Part shown: piece by piece, positions 44,556 to 53,283 of the stretch | Numbering within the stretch: the stretch's first letter is position 1 | Layout of the letters: each line of letters starts with the position of its first letter | Source of the DNA: Thermoanaerobacterium sp. CMT5567-10 | GTDB taxonomy: Bacteria; Bacillota; Thermoanaerobacteria; Thermoanaerobacterales; Thermoanaerobacteraceae | Reading direction: 5' to 3' | Assembly: GCF_030534315.2 (NCBI RefSeq) | Contig: NZ_CP130558.2 | Span: 1,041,001-1,105,000, forward strand | Length of the DNA: 64,000 nt | Translations under genes and position numbers: made by a program | The notes under the pieces: generated by a model | The model's database searches: none | Told to the model about the DNA's origin: nothing | Seen by the model: the letters and a program-made list of their open reading frames with translations, nothing else

Positions 44556-45262
44556 TATAAAACCTCCAGCACATCTTTTAGATTTATTTTGTTTGCATAA
44601 AGAGCTTTTCCAATTATTGCGCCATACGCCCCAATTTCTTTTAACTTTAATATATCCTCTAAAGTCGTGATTCCACCAGATGCAATAACATTTATAGGAG
44701 TTTCAATAATCTTTTTAATGGAATCGAAATTGGGACCTTCCATCATCCCGTCTTTCCTAATATCAGTATATATAACCGTACCAATGCCTATTTCTTTCAT
44801 ATCTGATGCAAGCACATCATCCTTTATATTGCTTCTACTAAGCCAGCCTTTCGTAGCAACATATCCATCCTTTGCATCAATTCCCACAATTATCTTATCT
44901 CCATATTTTAAGACAAGCTCCTTGACAAGGTTTCTGTCGTATACAGCTATACTGCCTAAAATTATATAATCTATGCCTAAATCAAATAGATGTTTAGCTG
45001 TTTCAATATTCCTTATTCCACCGCCAACTTCAATTTCTCCTGAAAAAGACCTTCTTATGTTTTCTATAGATTTTGAATTTATAAGTCGCCCTTCTTTGGC
45101 ACCGTCTAAATCAACTACATGAATTCTTTTAGCTCCATAATCATTCCAGACCTTAGACGCATCTTCTGGATTTTGATAATAGACTGTGCTTGTTTCATAA
45201 GCTCCCATTGTAAGCCTTACACATTTTCCATCAATTATATCTATAGCAGGTATTACTATCAT
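44555..45262 (-). CDS. hisA: ProFAR isomerase HisA
   Basis: A 235-residue TIM barrel with [14 protein letters not shown] (catalytic Asp), VGGGIRNIE and [12 protein letters not shown]. It catalyses the Amadori isomerisation of ProFAR. The start is ATG 45262 behind GGAGGG; TTG 45277 would overlap that site. Confidence 0.96.
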   Translation of the reverse strand: MIVIPAIDIIDGKCVRLTMGAYETSTVYYQNPEDASKVWNDYGAKRIHVVDLDGAKEGRLINSKSIENIRRSFSGEIEVGGGIRNIETAKHLFDLGIDYIILGSIAVYDRNLVKELVLKYGDKIIVGIDAKDGYVATKGWLSRSNIKDDVLASDMKEIGIGTVIYTDIRKDGMMEGPNFDSIKKIIETPINVIASGGITTLEDILKLKEIGAYGAIIGKALYANKINLKDVLEVL

Positions 45263-45288
45263 CAAATCCCTCCACAATAATTATAAAA

Positions 45289-45891
45289 TCAAATCAGTTC
45301 GGCAAAATTTTTCAATATTCGAAGTCCCACATAACCGCTTTTTTCTGGATGAAATTGGCATGAAAATATATTGTCTTTGCACACAACCGCAGGTATTTCT
45401 ATTCCATATTCCGTTGTGGCACAAATATTTTCTTCATCCCCATTTGTTAGGTAATAGGAGTGAACAAAATAGACATTGTCACCATCTTTTATACCATTTA
45501 AAAGGTGATTATCTTTCTTTATCACAAGAGAATTCCATCCTATATGGGGAATTTTCAAATCAGTCTTAATCTCTTTGATTTCTCCTTTTAAAAGGTGCAA
45601 ACCGTCTACTTCTTTTACTTCATAGCTTTTGTCAAACAAAAGCTGCATGCCAAGACATATACCTAAGATTATCTTCCCTTTCTCAGCTTCTTCTCTAATT
45701 GCACTTGTAAACCCTTTTTCATTTAATAATTCCATTGCATCTGGAAAAGCCCCTACTCCTGGCAGTACGAGTGCATCAGCATCTCTTATCATTTTTACTT
45801 CATCGATGATTTTCGCTTCACGTCCTATATACTGAAATGCCTTTTCAACACTCCTTAAGTTGCCCATTCCGTAATCTATAATGCCTATCAA
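45289..45891 (-). CDS. hisH: Imidazole glycerol phosphate synthase, glutaminase subunit
   Basis: A 200-residue class I amidotransferase with the nucleophile in GICLGMQLLF and the His-Glu pair in CQFHPEKSG. It feeds ammonia to HisF. The true start is TTG 45891, eight bases after AGAGGTG and just before IGIIDYGMGN. A longer frame to 45972 would run into hisB and has no family match. Confidence 0.95.
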   Translation of the reverse strand: MIGIIDYGMGNLRSVEKAFQYIGREAKIIDEVKMIRDADALVLPGVGAFPDAMELLNEKGFTSAIREEAEKGKIILGICLGMQLLFDKSYEVKEVDGLHLLKGEIKEIKTDLKIPHIGWNSLVIKKDNHLLNGIKDGDNVYFVHSYYLTNGDEENICATTEYGIEIPAVVCKDNIFSCQFHPEKSGYVGLRILKNFAELI

Positions 45892-45910
45892 AATTACATC
45901 ACCTCTTAAA

Positions 45911-46495
45911 TCATAATACGCCTTTTGTAGAAGGTACACCTTCAATCCTATCGTCGATTTTAGTTGCTTCATCTAAGCTGCAACCAAGAGCTTTAAAGGC
46001 TCCTTCTATTATATGATGTGTATTCCTGCCATGAAGCTGCTCTATATGAAGAGTTATTAAAGAATTATATGCAAATGCCCTAAAGAAATCTTCAACTGTC
46101 TCTGTCTCAAAATTTCCCAAAGATTGCATTTTAAGCTTCAAATTATAATACAAGTATGGCCTTCCGCTTATGTCCACAACTGTCCTTATAAGGGCCTCAT
46201 CCATTGGAATATACGAAAGTCCGTAACGCTTAATGGATTTTTTATCACCAAGAGCCTTTAAAAATGCCTGTCCTAATGTTATCCCTATGTCTTCCACCGT
46301 ATGGTGTGAGTCTACATATAAATCTCCTTTCGCTTCTACCTGCAGATCAAAAAGCCCATGCTTTGAAAACAAATTTAACATATGATCTAAAAATCCTATT
46401 CCCGTATTAATATCAGATTTACCAGTTCCATCGATGTTAATCTTTACGTATATTTCTGTCTCCATCGTCTTTCTATTGACTTCTGCTTCTCTCAT
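45911..46495 (-). CDS. hisB: Imidazoleglycerol-phosphate dehydratase
   Basis: A 194-residue monofunctional HisB with the metal-site motifs DSHHTVEDIGITLGQA and HGRNTHHIIEGAFKALG. It dehydrates IGP to imidazole acetol phosphate. It has no phosphatase domain, and no histidinol-phosphate phosphatase gene is seen in this operon. It overlaps hisC by ATGA. Confidence 0.97.
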   Translation of the reverse strand: MREAEVNRKTMETEIYVKINIDGTGKSDINTGIGFLDHMLNLFSKHGLFDLQVEAKGDLYVDSHHTVEDIGITLGQAFLKALGDKKSIKRYGLSYIPMDEALIRTVVDISGRPYLYYNLKLKMQSLGNFETETVEDFFRAFAYNSLITLHIEQLHGRNTHHIIEGAFKALGCSLDEATKIDDRIEGVPSTKGVL

Positions 46496-47547
46496 GATAA
46501 TATCTCCTTAAGACATTTTATCAAGTAAATGTTCGCTTCTCTTGTACCAATAGTTACCCGCAGAGTATCATCCAGCTTATTATTACCTGGAAAATTTCTT
46601 ACAAGTATGCCTTTTTCTAAAAGCTTATTATACACATAATCAGCATTATCAAACTTTAAGAGTAAAAAGTTAGCCTGGGAATTGTATACTTTCAAGCCAT
46701 CTATTTCGCTTAACCCATCCATCAAAAACATTCTCTCATTTTTGATATACTCAACTCTATCTTTAACAGTATCTGCTTCCAATACGCTTAATGCAATCGC
46801 TTGTGAAATGCTATTTACGTTATACGGGGATTTCACCATGTTAAGGCATCCTATCATCTCAGGATTTGAAACAGCATACCCCACTCTCAGTCCAGCAAGA
46901 CCGTATGCTTTAGAAAGTGTCCTTAAAACTATCATATTCTTATATTTATTAATTAAATCAATTACAGTTTCTCCATAAAACTCATAGTATGCCTCATCAA
47001 TAACTGTAATGCCTTTGTTTGCTTCCAGTATCTTAATTATATCATTCCTACTAATTGTAGTACCTGTCGGATTATTAGGATTGCATAAAATTACTAATTT
47101 TGGTGTATATTCTTTAATTGCTTTTATGAATTTGCCTACATCATAGCGATAATTTTCGTCTAAACTTATTTCTACTTTATTTGCACCTGCAATCTCTGAA
47201 TATACTTGATACATACTGAAAGAAGGCACTGGATATACGACAAAATCATCTGAAGAAACAAATGCATTCATTATAACGTGTATAATTTCATCAGATCCGT
47301 TTCCAACTAAGATATTGTCTTTTGATGCGCTGCATTTTTCTGCTAATTTATCTCTTAATTTTATGCTTACAGGGTCTGGATATCTATTGACATTTGCGCT
47401 TTTCACTATTTCTTGAAGGTTTTCCAACGTCGATTCAGGAAGTCCAAATGGAACTTCATTGGCATCCATTTTATATTTGCATTCCATATTTGCAACTTCA
47501 TAATTTTTAAAACCCTTTATCTCATCTCTCAGCAAATCATAGATCAT
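46492..47547 (-). CDS. hisC: Histidinol-phosphate aminotransferase
   Basis: A 351-residue fold-type I PLP enzyme with NPNNPTGT, DEAYYEF and the PLP lysine in TLSKAYGLAGLRVGY. It transaminates imidazole acetol phosphate. It overlaps both hisD and hisB by four bases, so translation is coupled through this part of the operon. Confidence 0.97.
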   Translation of the reverse strand: MIYDLLRDEIKGFKNYEVANMECKYKMDANEVPFGLPESTLENLQEIVKSANVNRYPDPVSIKLRDKLAEKCSASKDNILVGNGSDEIIHVIMNAFVSSDDFVVYPVPSFSMYQVYSEIAGANKVEISLDENYRYDVGKFIKAIKEYTPKLVILCNPNNPTGTTISRNDIIKILEANKGITVIDEAYYEFYGETVIDLINKYKNMIVLRTLSKAYGLAGLRVGYAVSNPEMIGCLNMVKSPYNVNSISQAIALSVLEADTVKDRVEYIKNERMFLMDGLSEIDGLKVYNSQANFLLLKFDNADYVYNKLLEKGILVRNFPGNNKLDDTLRVTIGTREANIYLIKCLKEILS

Positions 47548-48830
47548 TTTTTAAACCTCACTTTTATAGAATTGGCATGTGCAGTAAGCCCTTCCGCTTC
47601 TGCCAATCTCACAATATCATCTGATACATTTTTTAATGACTTCTCATCATAATACAGAATACTCATCTTCTTTACGAAATCATCCACAGACAGAGGTGAA
47701 AAAAACCTTGATGTACCGCTGGTAGGCAGCACATGATTTGGCCCTGCAATATAGTCTCCAAGAGGTTCCGGTGAATTATCTCCTAAAAAGACAGACCCTG
47801 CGTTTTTTACCATTCCAATCATCTCAAAAGGATTATCTACAGCAAGTTCAAGATGCTCAGGTGCTATCTCATTTGCAATATTTAAAGCATCTTCCAGATT
47901 ATTAACAATGATTATTGCTCCATAATCATTTATCGATTTATTGATTATATTTTTTCTATCAAGATATTGAATTTGTCTATCTATTTCCTCTCTTACACTC
48001 TCTGCTATACTCTTTGAAGTAGTAACAAGAACAGCAGACGCCATAGCATCATGTTCAGCTTGCGACAATAGATCTGCTGCTAAATGACACGGATTTGCAC
48101 TTTCATCAGCTACAATAAGAACCTCGCTGGGTCCTGCCACCATGTCAATATCTACATACCCATATACAGCTCTTTTAGCCATTGCAACAAATATATTTCC
48201 CGGTCCAACTATTTTATCTACTTTAGGCAGTAATTCAGTACCGAATGCCAATGCTGCAATTGCCTGTGCACCACCTATCTTGTAGATTTTTTCAATTCCA
48301 ACTTCATTAGCTGCCACTAATACAAATGGATTTAATCCACCTTTCACAGGCGTAACCATTACTATCTCATCAACACCTGCCACTTTTGCAGGAATGCTAT
48401 TCATCAAAACAGATGAAGGATATGAAGCAGTACCACCAGGCACATATATGCCTACTTTTTCTAGCGGCCTTATCTTTTGACCGTATATTATACCACCTTT
48501 AAAATCCATCCAGGTCTTTTGCCTTTGATTTTCATGATATTCTGTAATATTTTTTATTGCTTTCCTTAAAGAACTTATAAATTCCTTATCGACTTTGCTG
48601 TAAGCATCGTCTATCTCTCTTTTTTCAACCATTATGTTTTTATCATCTAATTTTACACCGTCGTATTTTAATGTATAATCAAACAAAGCTCTGTCTCCAT
48701 CCATTTTAACATTATAAATTATTTCAGACACAGTCGCCTCTACATCTTTATTCTCAAGCTTTGATCTATTTGTCAAATTTTTAATGACTGTATTATCAAT
48801 CGAATTGCTAAAATCGTAGATTTTTATCAT
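47544..48830 (-). CDS. hisD: Histidinol dehydrogenase
   Basis: A 428-residue zinc enzyme with [41 protein letters not shown] and the C-terminal [14 protein letters not shown]. It oxidises histidinol twice to histidine with NAD. It follows hisG after a 63-base gap. Confidence 0.97.
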   Translation of the reverse strand: MIKIYDFSNSIDNTVIKNLTNRSKLENKDVEATVSEIIYNVKMDGDRALFDYTLKYDGVKLDDKNIMVEKREIDDAYSKVDKEFISSLRKAIKNITEYHENQRQKTWMDFKGGIIYGQKIRPLEKVGIYVPGGTASYPSSVLMNSIPAKVAGVDEIVMVTPVKGGLNPFVLVAANEVGIEKIYKIGGAQAIAALAFGTELLPKVDKIVGPGNIFVAMAKRAVYGYVDIDMVAGPSEVLIVADESANPCHLAADLLSQAEHDAMASAVLVTTSKSIAESVREEIDRQIQYLDRKNIINKSINDYGAIIIVNNLEDALNIANEIAPEHLELAVDNPFEMIGMVKNAGSVFLGDNSPEPLGDYIAGPNHVLPTSGTSRFFSPLSVDDFVKKMSILYYDEKSLKNVSDDIVRLAEAEGLTAHANSIKVRFKK

Positions 48831-48893
48831 CTAGCATCAATCCCTTCAAACATATAATTCCATATACTCCTGTACTCTTTAACGCCTTTTTAT

Positions 48894-49526
48894 CTAGCTT
48901 CTTTCTGTAGCTTGTTTCAATTTATATATTATCTCTTTTATTCTATCGCTTTTTGTCTTCATGCTGGCTTTATTCACAATAAGCCTTGCACTTGATGAAA
49001 ATATTTCTTCATATACAGTAAGACCATTCTCTCTTAGTGTTGTACCCGTTTCTACAATGTCCACAATTACTTCAGATAACCCTACCAATGGAGCTAGTTC
49101 GACAGAGCCATTTAGTTTAATGATTTCTACATTTTCGCCTTTTTTCTTATAGAATTCTTCAGCTATTGAAGGAAATTTCGTTGCAACTCTTTTGTTGCTT
49201 AAAAAAGTATTCTTCTTATTGGTGGGACCAGCAACGACCATTTTGCACTTTCCAAATCCTAAATCAAGCACTTCATAGCAATCCCTTTTAAGCTCTAAAA
49301 GCACATCTTTTCCGCAAACGCCTATATCAGCTGCTCCATGTTCAACATATGTCGGCACATCTGTAGGTTTAACAAGGATAAACTTTAAATTTCTCTCAAA
49401 ATCACATATAAAAAGCTTTCGCGACATTTCATTTTGAATATTGTCCGATATACCACATGTCGCAAAAATTTCGAAAGATTTATCTGCCATTCTTCCTTTC
49501 GGCAGCGCAACTGTTATACTATCCAT
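48894..49526 (-). CDS. hisG: ATP phosphoribosyltransferase, short form
   Basis: A 210-residue short HisG with ALPKGRM near the start, VCGKDVLLE, and a VDIVETGTTLREN phosphate loop near the end. It lacks the C-terminal regulatory domain and so needs HisZ, which is encoded directly upstream. ATG 49526 overlaps the hisZ stop by eight bases and follows AGGTAGGTG. Confidence 0.96.
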   Translation of the reverse strand: MDSITVALPKGRMADKSFEIFATCGISDNIQNEMSRKLFICDFERNLKFILVKPTDVPTYVEHGAADIGVCGKDVLLELKRDCYEVLDLGFGKCKMVVAGPTNKKNTFLSNKRVATKFPSIAEEFYKKKGENVEIIKLNGSVELAPLVGLSEVIVDIVETGTTLRENGLTVYEEIFSSSARLIVNKASMKTKSDRIKEIIYKLKQATERS

Positions 49527-50679
49527 CAAGTACACCTACCTTAATAATCTCATCAAATCTTTTCTTCTTTAGATAATCTTCGTTATCTTTGATTACAAGC
49601 TCTGCTATCTTCCCTTCATTTCTCAATTTCAATGCTATATGGTAGGCTTCTTTTCTGCTACTATCATTACAAAGTATCGCTACACTTTTTGGCTTCCTAG
49701 TGAATTTTTCGCTTTGATTTTGCACTGCCAGCATAGCTCTCTCTACACTGATAGCAAAACCAGTTGCAGGCAAATCTTTTCCATAATTTTTAAGCAAATT
49801 ATCGTATCTACCTCCTGCGCAAATTGCGTATCCCAAATCTTTTACAAATACTCTAAATATAAGTCCTGTATAATAATCGATGCTTTGAACCATGCCCAAA
49901 TCAAATGTTATATATTTGTCCATTCCAAAGTCTTTCAAAATATCATAGACTCTTTCTAAATAATTTAAGGTCTTATTAGCTTTTTCAAATTTATATACAT
50001 CTTTTGCCTTTTTTATTATCTCTATATCTCCAAAAAACAGAGGCAGATTAACTATTAATTCATAATTACGGCCCGTTATTTTGTTGTTTTTGAGAAAATA
50101 CTCTATCTCCGATTGATTTTTCTGCTCTAATAATTCTTTTAAAACCTGTTCTTCATTCCAAGCTAATCCTAATTCATCCAGCAATGACTTAAAGAACTCT
50201 GCCTGACCTATGTCAACTTTAAAATCTTTTATACCTATGTTTTTCAGCGCTTCTACCGCGACAGATATACATTCCGCATCGGAATACTCATGATTTTTCC
50301 CAATAAGCTCTATTCCTGCTTGCGTGTACTCCCTCATCCTGCCAACTTGTGGATTGTCATATCTGTATACATTTGCGATGTAACAAAATTTAAGAGGATA
50401 TTCATTGTACTTTGTAGCTGCTATTCTTGCAACTTGTGTTGTAACATCGGGTCTTAATGCAAGAAGATCACCTTTCTTATCGAAAAATCTATAAAGATTA
50501 TTTTCGTCAAAAAAAATGCCTGAAGTATTACTGAAATTTTCCATGTATTCAAATGTGGGAGGCATTATTTCTTCATATCCAGACGATTCAAATGTCCTTC
50601 TCAATATATTTTCTATGCTATGCTTAAATCTTAATTCCTCAGGCAAAAAATCCTGTACTCCATCAGGTAAATTTTTCAT
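49519..50679 (-). CDS. hisZ: ATP phosphoribosyltransferase regulatory subunit
   Basis: A 386-residue paralogue of histidyl-tRNA synthetase with class II motif 2-like ALRPDVTTQVAR and a GGRYDNLLKNYG segment, but without the anticodon-binding length of HisS. It binds histidine and controls the short HisG. ATG 50679 follows GAGGTG. It is first in the his operon, behind a leader hairpin and a TTGACA/TATTAT promoter. Confidence 0.95.
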   Translation of the reverse strand: MKNLPDGVQDFLPEELRFKHSIENILRRTFESSGYEEIMPPTFEYMENFSNTSGIFFDENNLYRFFDKKGDLLALRPDVTTQVARIAATKYNEYPLKFCYIANVYRYDNPQVGRMREYTQAGIELIGKNHEYSDAECISVAVEALKNIGIKDFKVDIGQAEFFKSLLDELGLAWNEEQVLKELLEQKNQSEIEYFLKNNKITGRNYELIVNLPLFFGDIEIIKKAKDVYKFEKANKTLNYLERVYDILKDFGMDKYITFDLGMVQSIDYYTGLIFRVFVKDLGYAICAGGRYDNLLKNYGKDLPATGFAISVERAMLAVQNQSEKFTRKPKSVAILCNDSSRKEAYHIALKLRNEGKIAELVIKDNEDYLKKKRFDEIIKVGVLDG

Positions 50680-50703
50680 CAAAGCACCTCGCTAACCATC
50701 TAA

Positions 50704-50735
50704 ATTACTTTATCTTTGTAGAGTGATAAAGTAAT
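50704..50735. promoter_or_regulatory. Inverted repeat in the his operon leader
   Basis: A perfect 11-bp inverted repeat (50704-50714 with 50725-50735, 10-base loop) begins about eight bases after the expected transcription start. No T-run follows, so it is more likely a repressor operator or RNA structure than a terminator. I see no T-box sequence. Confidence 0.6.
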
Positions 50736-50749
50736 GACTTGTTATTTAC

Positions 50750-50778
50750 ATAATAATTTATTTTTGTCCATGTGTCAA
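50750..50778 (-). promoter_or_regulatory. Promoter of the his operon
   Basis: On the minus strand, TTGACA (50773-50778), 17 bases and TATTAT (50750-50755), with the start expected near 50743. Confidence 0.8.
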
Positions 50779-50858
50779 GTACTTTAATCAAAATTGCATC
50801 TGACAGAAGCTATTAATTGTTTCATATGGAACAAATTGTAAATAAAGTATTAATTTTT

Positions 50859-51629
50859 CTATAAAATTTTCTCTGCCATCTTTTTTGATTTGACAATAAA
50901 CACAAATGAAAATACAGCTATCACAAAAACAATAATCTCTACAGCAAAAATACTTTTAAGAACTTTCGCTTGATATAATGCAGCGAATATATCCGTTATA
51001 AAATGCAATAACAGTGCATATATAAAATACTTATATCTGCCACTTTTTACGCTATAAAGAACTAAAATCGAAAGTGCTATTTGCAGTGTAAAAGCAAACA
51101 ATCTTTCAAAACCGCTAATTAAAAACATGTATGAAGGCGTATTAATTATTGCATTCTTTATTTGATCAACTGTTCCAACCGGTAATTTTGCTTTTAGTGC
51201 TTCAAGTGAACCAGAATTTATCATGAGTGAATATATCAAATTATTGATATTGCTAATTCCACCGATAATGATAGCCTCTGCCCCGCCATGTCCTAATCCA
51301 TAACTTAAACCATCTTTCCAATTTCGATACTTCTTAAGTATAATCTTAAAACCTATTAACCTTCCAAATTCCTCAAATATAGCAGCAGCACATGCACCAT
51401 AAAATGCATACGCATAAGGATGATGTGTTATGGCAGTATATTTGAATATAAAAGAGTGAAGTGTTGATTCTAAAATCAAAGCAAATACAATAAAAATCAA
51501 AGCACCTGTAAACAAAGCCTTAAATGAAATTTTAAACTTTTTATATGAGTAAGCAACAGCAAAGACAGGAATCAAGATCGAGAAGATTATTGAAATAATA
51601 ATGAAAGCTACTTTTAAATCATTAACCAT
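50859..51629 (-). CDS. YhfC-family intramembrane metalloprotease-like protein
   Basis: A 256-residue membrane protein with about seven helices. The possible metal-binding motifs lie within helices: EEFGRLIGF near residue 90 and GLGHGGAEA near 116. This fits the YhfC family, placed with the CPBP-type putative intramembrane proteases. ATG 51629 follows GAGGGAG; the frame opens at GTG 51647. It is third in a GntR-controlled operon. The substrate is unknown; a role in bacteriocin immunity or peptide handling is possible only. Confidence 0.78.
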   Translation of the reverse strand: MVNDLKVAFIIISIIFSILIPVFAVAYSYKKFKISFKALFTGALIFIVFALILESTLHSFIFKYTAITHHPYAYAFYGACAAAIFEEFGRLIGFKIILKKYRNWKDGLSYGLGHGGAEAIIIGGISNINNLIYSLMINSGSLEALKAKLPVGTVDQIKNAIINTPSYMFLISGFERLFAFTLQIALSILVLYSVKSGRYKYFIYALLLHFITDIFAALYQAKVLKSIFAVEIIVFVIAVFSFVFIVKSKKMAEKIL

Positions 51630-51651
51630 AATAAATTTCTCCCTCACAATT

Positions 51652-52755
51652 TTATTTCATCACATTTACGTTTATCATACTTATTGACACGATTATCAAT
51701 ATCAGAACTATTATACCGACCCATATAGACGGCCTTGCAAAATTGACAGTCCAGCCTACGCCAAATCTCTTCTCAACAAATAATGCCGGATCATCCGGGT
51801 TATAATAAATTAAGCCTCCTTTCCAATATCTATCATCATCTCTATCCACCGAACTCATCTTATCATTTTCTCTATCTATTTTGATCCTTTCACCTCCTTG
51901 ACCAGTCATTACAGATATAACTATTGCAGCAATTGTTATGATTAACCCAGGCAATATAGAAAAAACAGCTATTTTGCTTTGCCAGTCTTTTATTACTCCA
52001 TAAACAATAAACGCTGTACCCATTAAAATGGCATTTATTAAGGTAGAAGCAAAAACAATAAAACCAGACCATATTCTTCTAAACTTAAGATTTCTTTCTT
52101 TCGATAATTCTGGGTCTGATGGATCTATCTGCTGTTTTGCTAATTCTATCATTTTATATGAAACAAACATCAAAATCGTCATAATCAGTTGTACAATGCT
52201 GATTGAAAATACCGACATAATCGACTTCTTTGCAAATGAATCAGCTTCGCCACGGAAATTAAAATGCATAGGTATCATTTGTGGTATATTGGGATACATA
52301 TAAACTCCTACAGCCACAGTTAAAATAATTATTGCTATTGACAATAAAAACCATAAAGGCGATACAACTATCTTTTCTTTCCTAAAGTCCATATCCACAA
52401 CCGCAATTTCTTTTTTCCCTTTACTCCACTCTTTTTTAGATTTCAAAGCAGATACTTCATAGTGAGCTTTCATATACATTGCAAGCATTATGATTACTTC
52501 AATAAAAATACCACCAACAGCAAAATTTATATTTTTCATCCTTATGACTACAAGAATCATAAATACTAAGCTTACAGTCAAAAAATTTATTATATACAAA
52601 GTTTTAATCTCCTGAAGCTCTTTATCATTTAAAAAATCCTTAGGAACATGCACACCAAATACAATAGTTTTACGAGTAATGAATGGCGTAATGACTCCTA
52701 TTACAATTAATATGAAATATGGCATTAAAAGATTAACATAATATAGCATATTCAT
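51652..52755 (-). CDS. DUF1648/DUF5808 membrane protein
   Basis: A 367-residue membrane protein with about nine helices. A DUF1648 region (around 150-190, with IPMHFNFRGEADSFAKKS) is the signature of SdpI-like immunity proteins. A later soluble loop ends in RYWKGGLIYYNPDDPALFVEKRFGVGWTVNF, typical of DUF5808. The start is ATG 52755 behind AGGAGG, so it overlaps nothing in the GntR gene except the shared ribosome-binding-site region. Related pairs in Bacillus act in resistance to toxic peptides; the role here is inferred from family only. Confidence 0.82.
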   Translation of the reverse strand: MNMLYYVNLLMPYFILIVIGVITPFITRKTIVFGVHVPKDFLNDKELQEIKTLYIINFLTVSLVFMILVVIRMKNINFAVGGIFIEVIIMLAMYMKAHYEVSALKSKKEWSKGKKEIAVVDMDFRKEKIVVSPLWFLLSIAIIILTVAVGVYMYPNIPQMIPMHFNFRGEADSFAKKSIMSVFSISIVQLIMTILMFVSYKMIELAKQQIDPSDPELSKERNLKFRRIWSGFIVFASTLINAILMGTAFIVYGVIKDWQSKIAVFSILPGLIITIAAIVISVMTGQGGERIKIDRENDKMSSVDRDDDRYWKGGLIYYNPDDPALFVEKRFGVGWTVNFARPSIWVGIIVLILIIVSISMINVNVMK

Positions 52756-52768
52756 TTCTGTAAACCTC

Positions 52769-53149
52769 CTACATTCCATTTTTAAACTGTTCTAATATTT
52801 CTTTACATATCTTTAATATTTCATCCTCCGCCATCCCTCTTGAGTATGCATTCGCCAATATAGGTTGAAGATTCTTTTTCAATTCTTCAATAAAATTGTC
52901 ATCGGCAGAAGCATTTTTAGTTACAACATAGCCCTTTCTCCTGTGAACACTTAAAAATCCTTCATCTTTCAAAATGTCATATGCTTTTTTTACCGTGTGA
53001 AGATTTATTCCAAAATCACTTGCCAACTGTCGTATAGAAGGTAATTCATCACCTTCTTTAAGCATGCCCAATGCTATCCCTTCTATTATCTGATTTTTTA
53101 TTTGCATATATATAGGTATATCTGATTCAAATTCTATTCTTAATAGCAA
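52769..53149 (-). CDS. GntR-family regulator, YtrA type
   Basis: A 126-residue protein with an N-terminal winged helix (IPIYMQIKNQIIEGIALG, then DELPSIRQLASDFGINLHTVKKAYDIL) and a short helical C-terminus, the layout of the YtrA subfamily. It starts at TTG about ten bases after GAGGTG. Its promoter lies inside a long palindrome, so it very probably represses its own operon with the DUF1648 and YhfC genes. YtrA-type operons often respond to cell-envelope antibiotics. Confidence 0.88.
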   Translation of the reverse strand: MLLRIEFESDIPIYMQIKNQIIEGIALGMLKEGDELPSIRQLASDFGINLHTVKKAYDILKDEGFLSVHRRKGYVVTKNASADDNFIEELKKNLQPILANAYSRGMAEDEILKICKEILEQFKNGM

Positions 53150-53167
53150 TATTAAACTTCACCTCAC

Positions 53168-53206
53168 GTGTAATATGTGTTATATTTATAATATAACACA
53201 TATTAC
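53168..53206. promoter_or_regulatory. Operator palindrome of the GntR operon
   Basis: Two perfect 18-bp arms (53168-53185 and 53189-53206) flank a 3-base centre. The core TGTGTTATA...TATAACACA fits a YtrA-type operator. It covers the -10 box and most of the promoter spacer. Confidence 0.8.
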
Positions 53207-53215
53207 AAAAAGTCA
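53187..53215 (-). promoter_or_regulatory. Promoter of the GntR/DUF1648/YhfC operon
   Basis: On the minus strand, TTGACT (53210-53215), 17 bases and TATTAT (53187-53192); the -10 lies at the centre of the operator. Confidence 0.8.
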
Positions 53216-53244
53216 ATAAAATTATTTTAATCAAATGCTATAAG

Positions 53245-53283
53245 AAAAATCAGCAGATGAATATACTTCATCCGCTGATTTTT
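53245..53283 (-). terminator. Terminator of the glucan synthase-type gene
   Basis: A 17-position stem (53245-53261 with 53267-53283, one A/C mismatch, loop TATAC) has T's at its end and TTTTTCTT on the minus strand. It overlaps the stop codon at 53282. Confidence 0.85.

Noticed and set aside
45892..45972. Longer hisH start overlapping hisB
   Set aside because: The added residues are hisB antiphase sequence; TTG 45891 has AGAGGTG and the family N-terminus.
50683..50858. T-box riboswitch before the his operon
   Set aside because: None of the conserved T-box sequence is present; only one palindrome and a promoter are seen.
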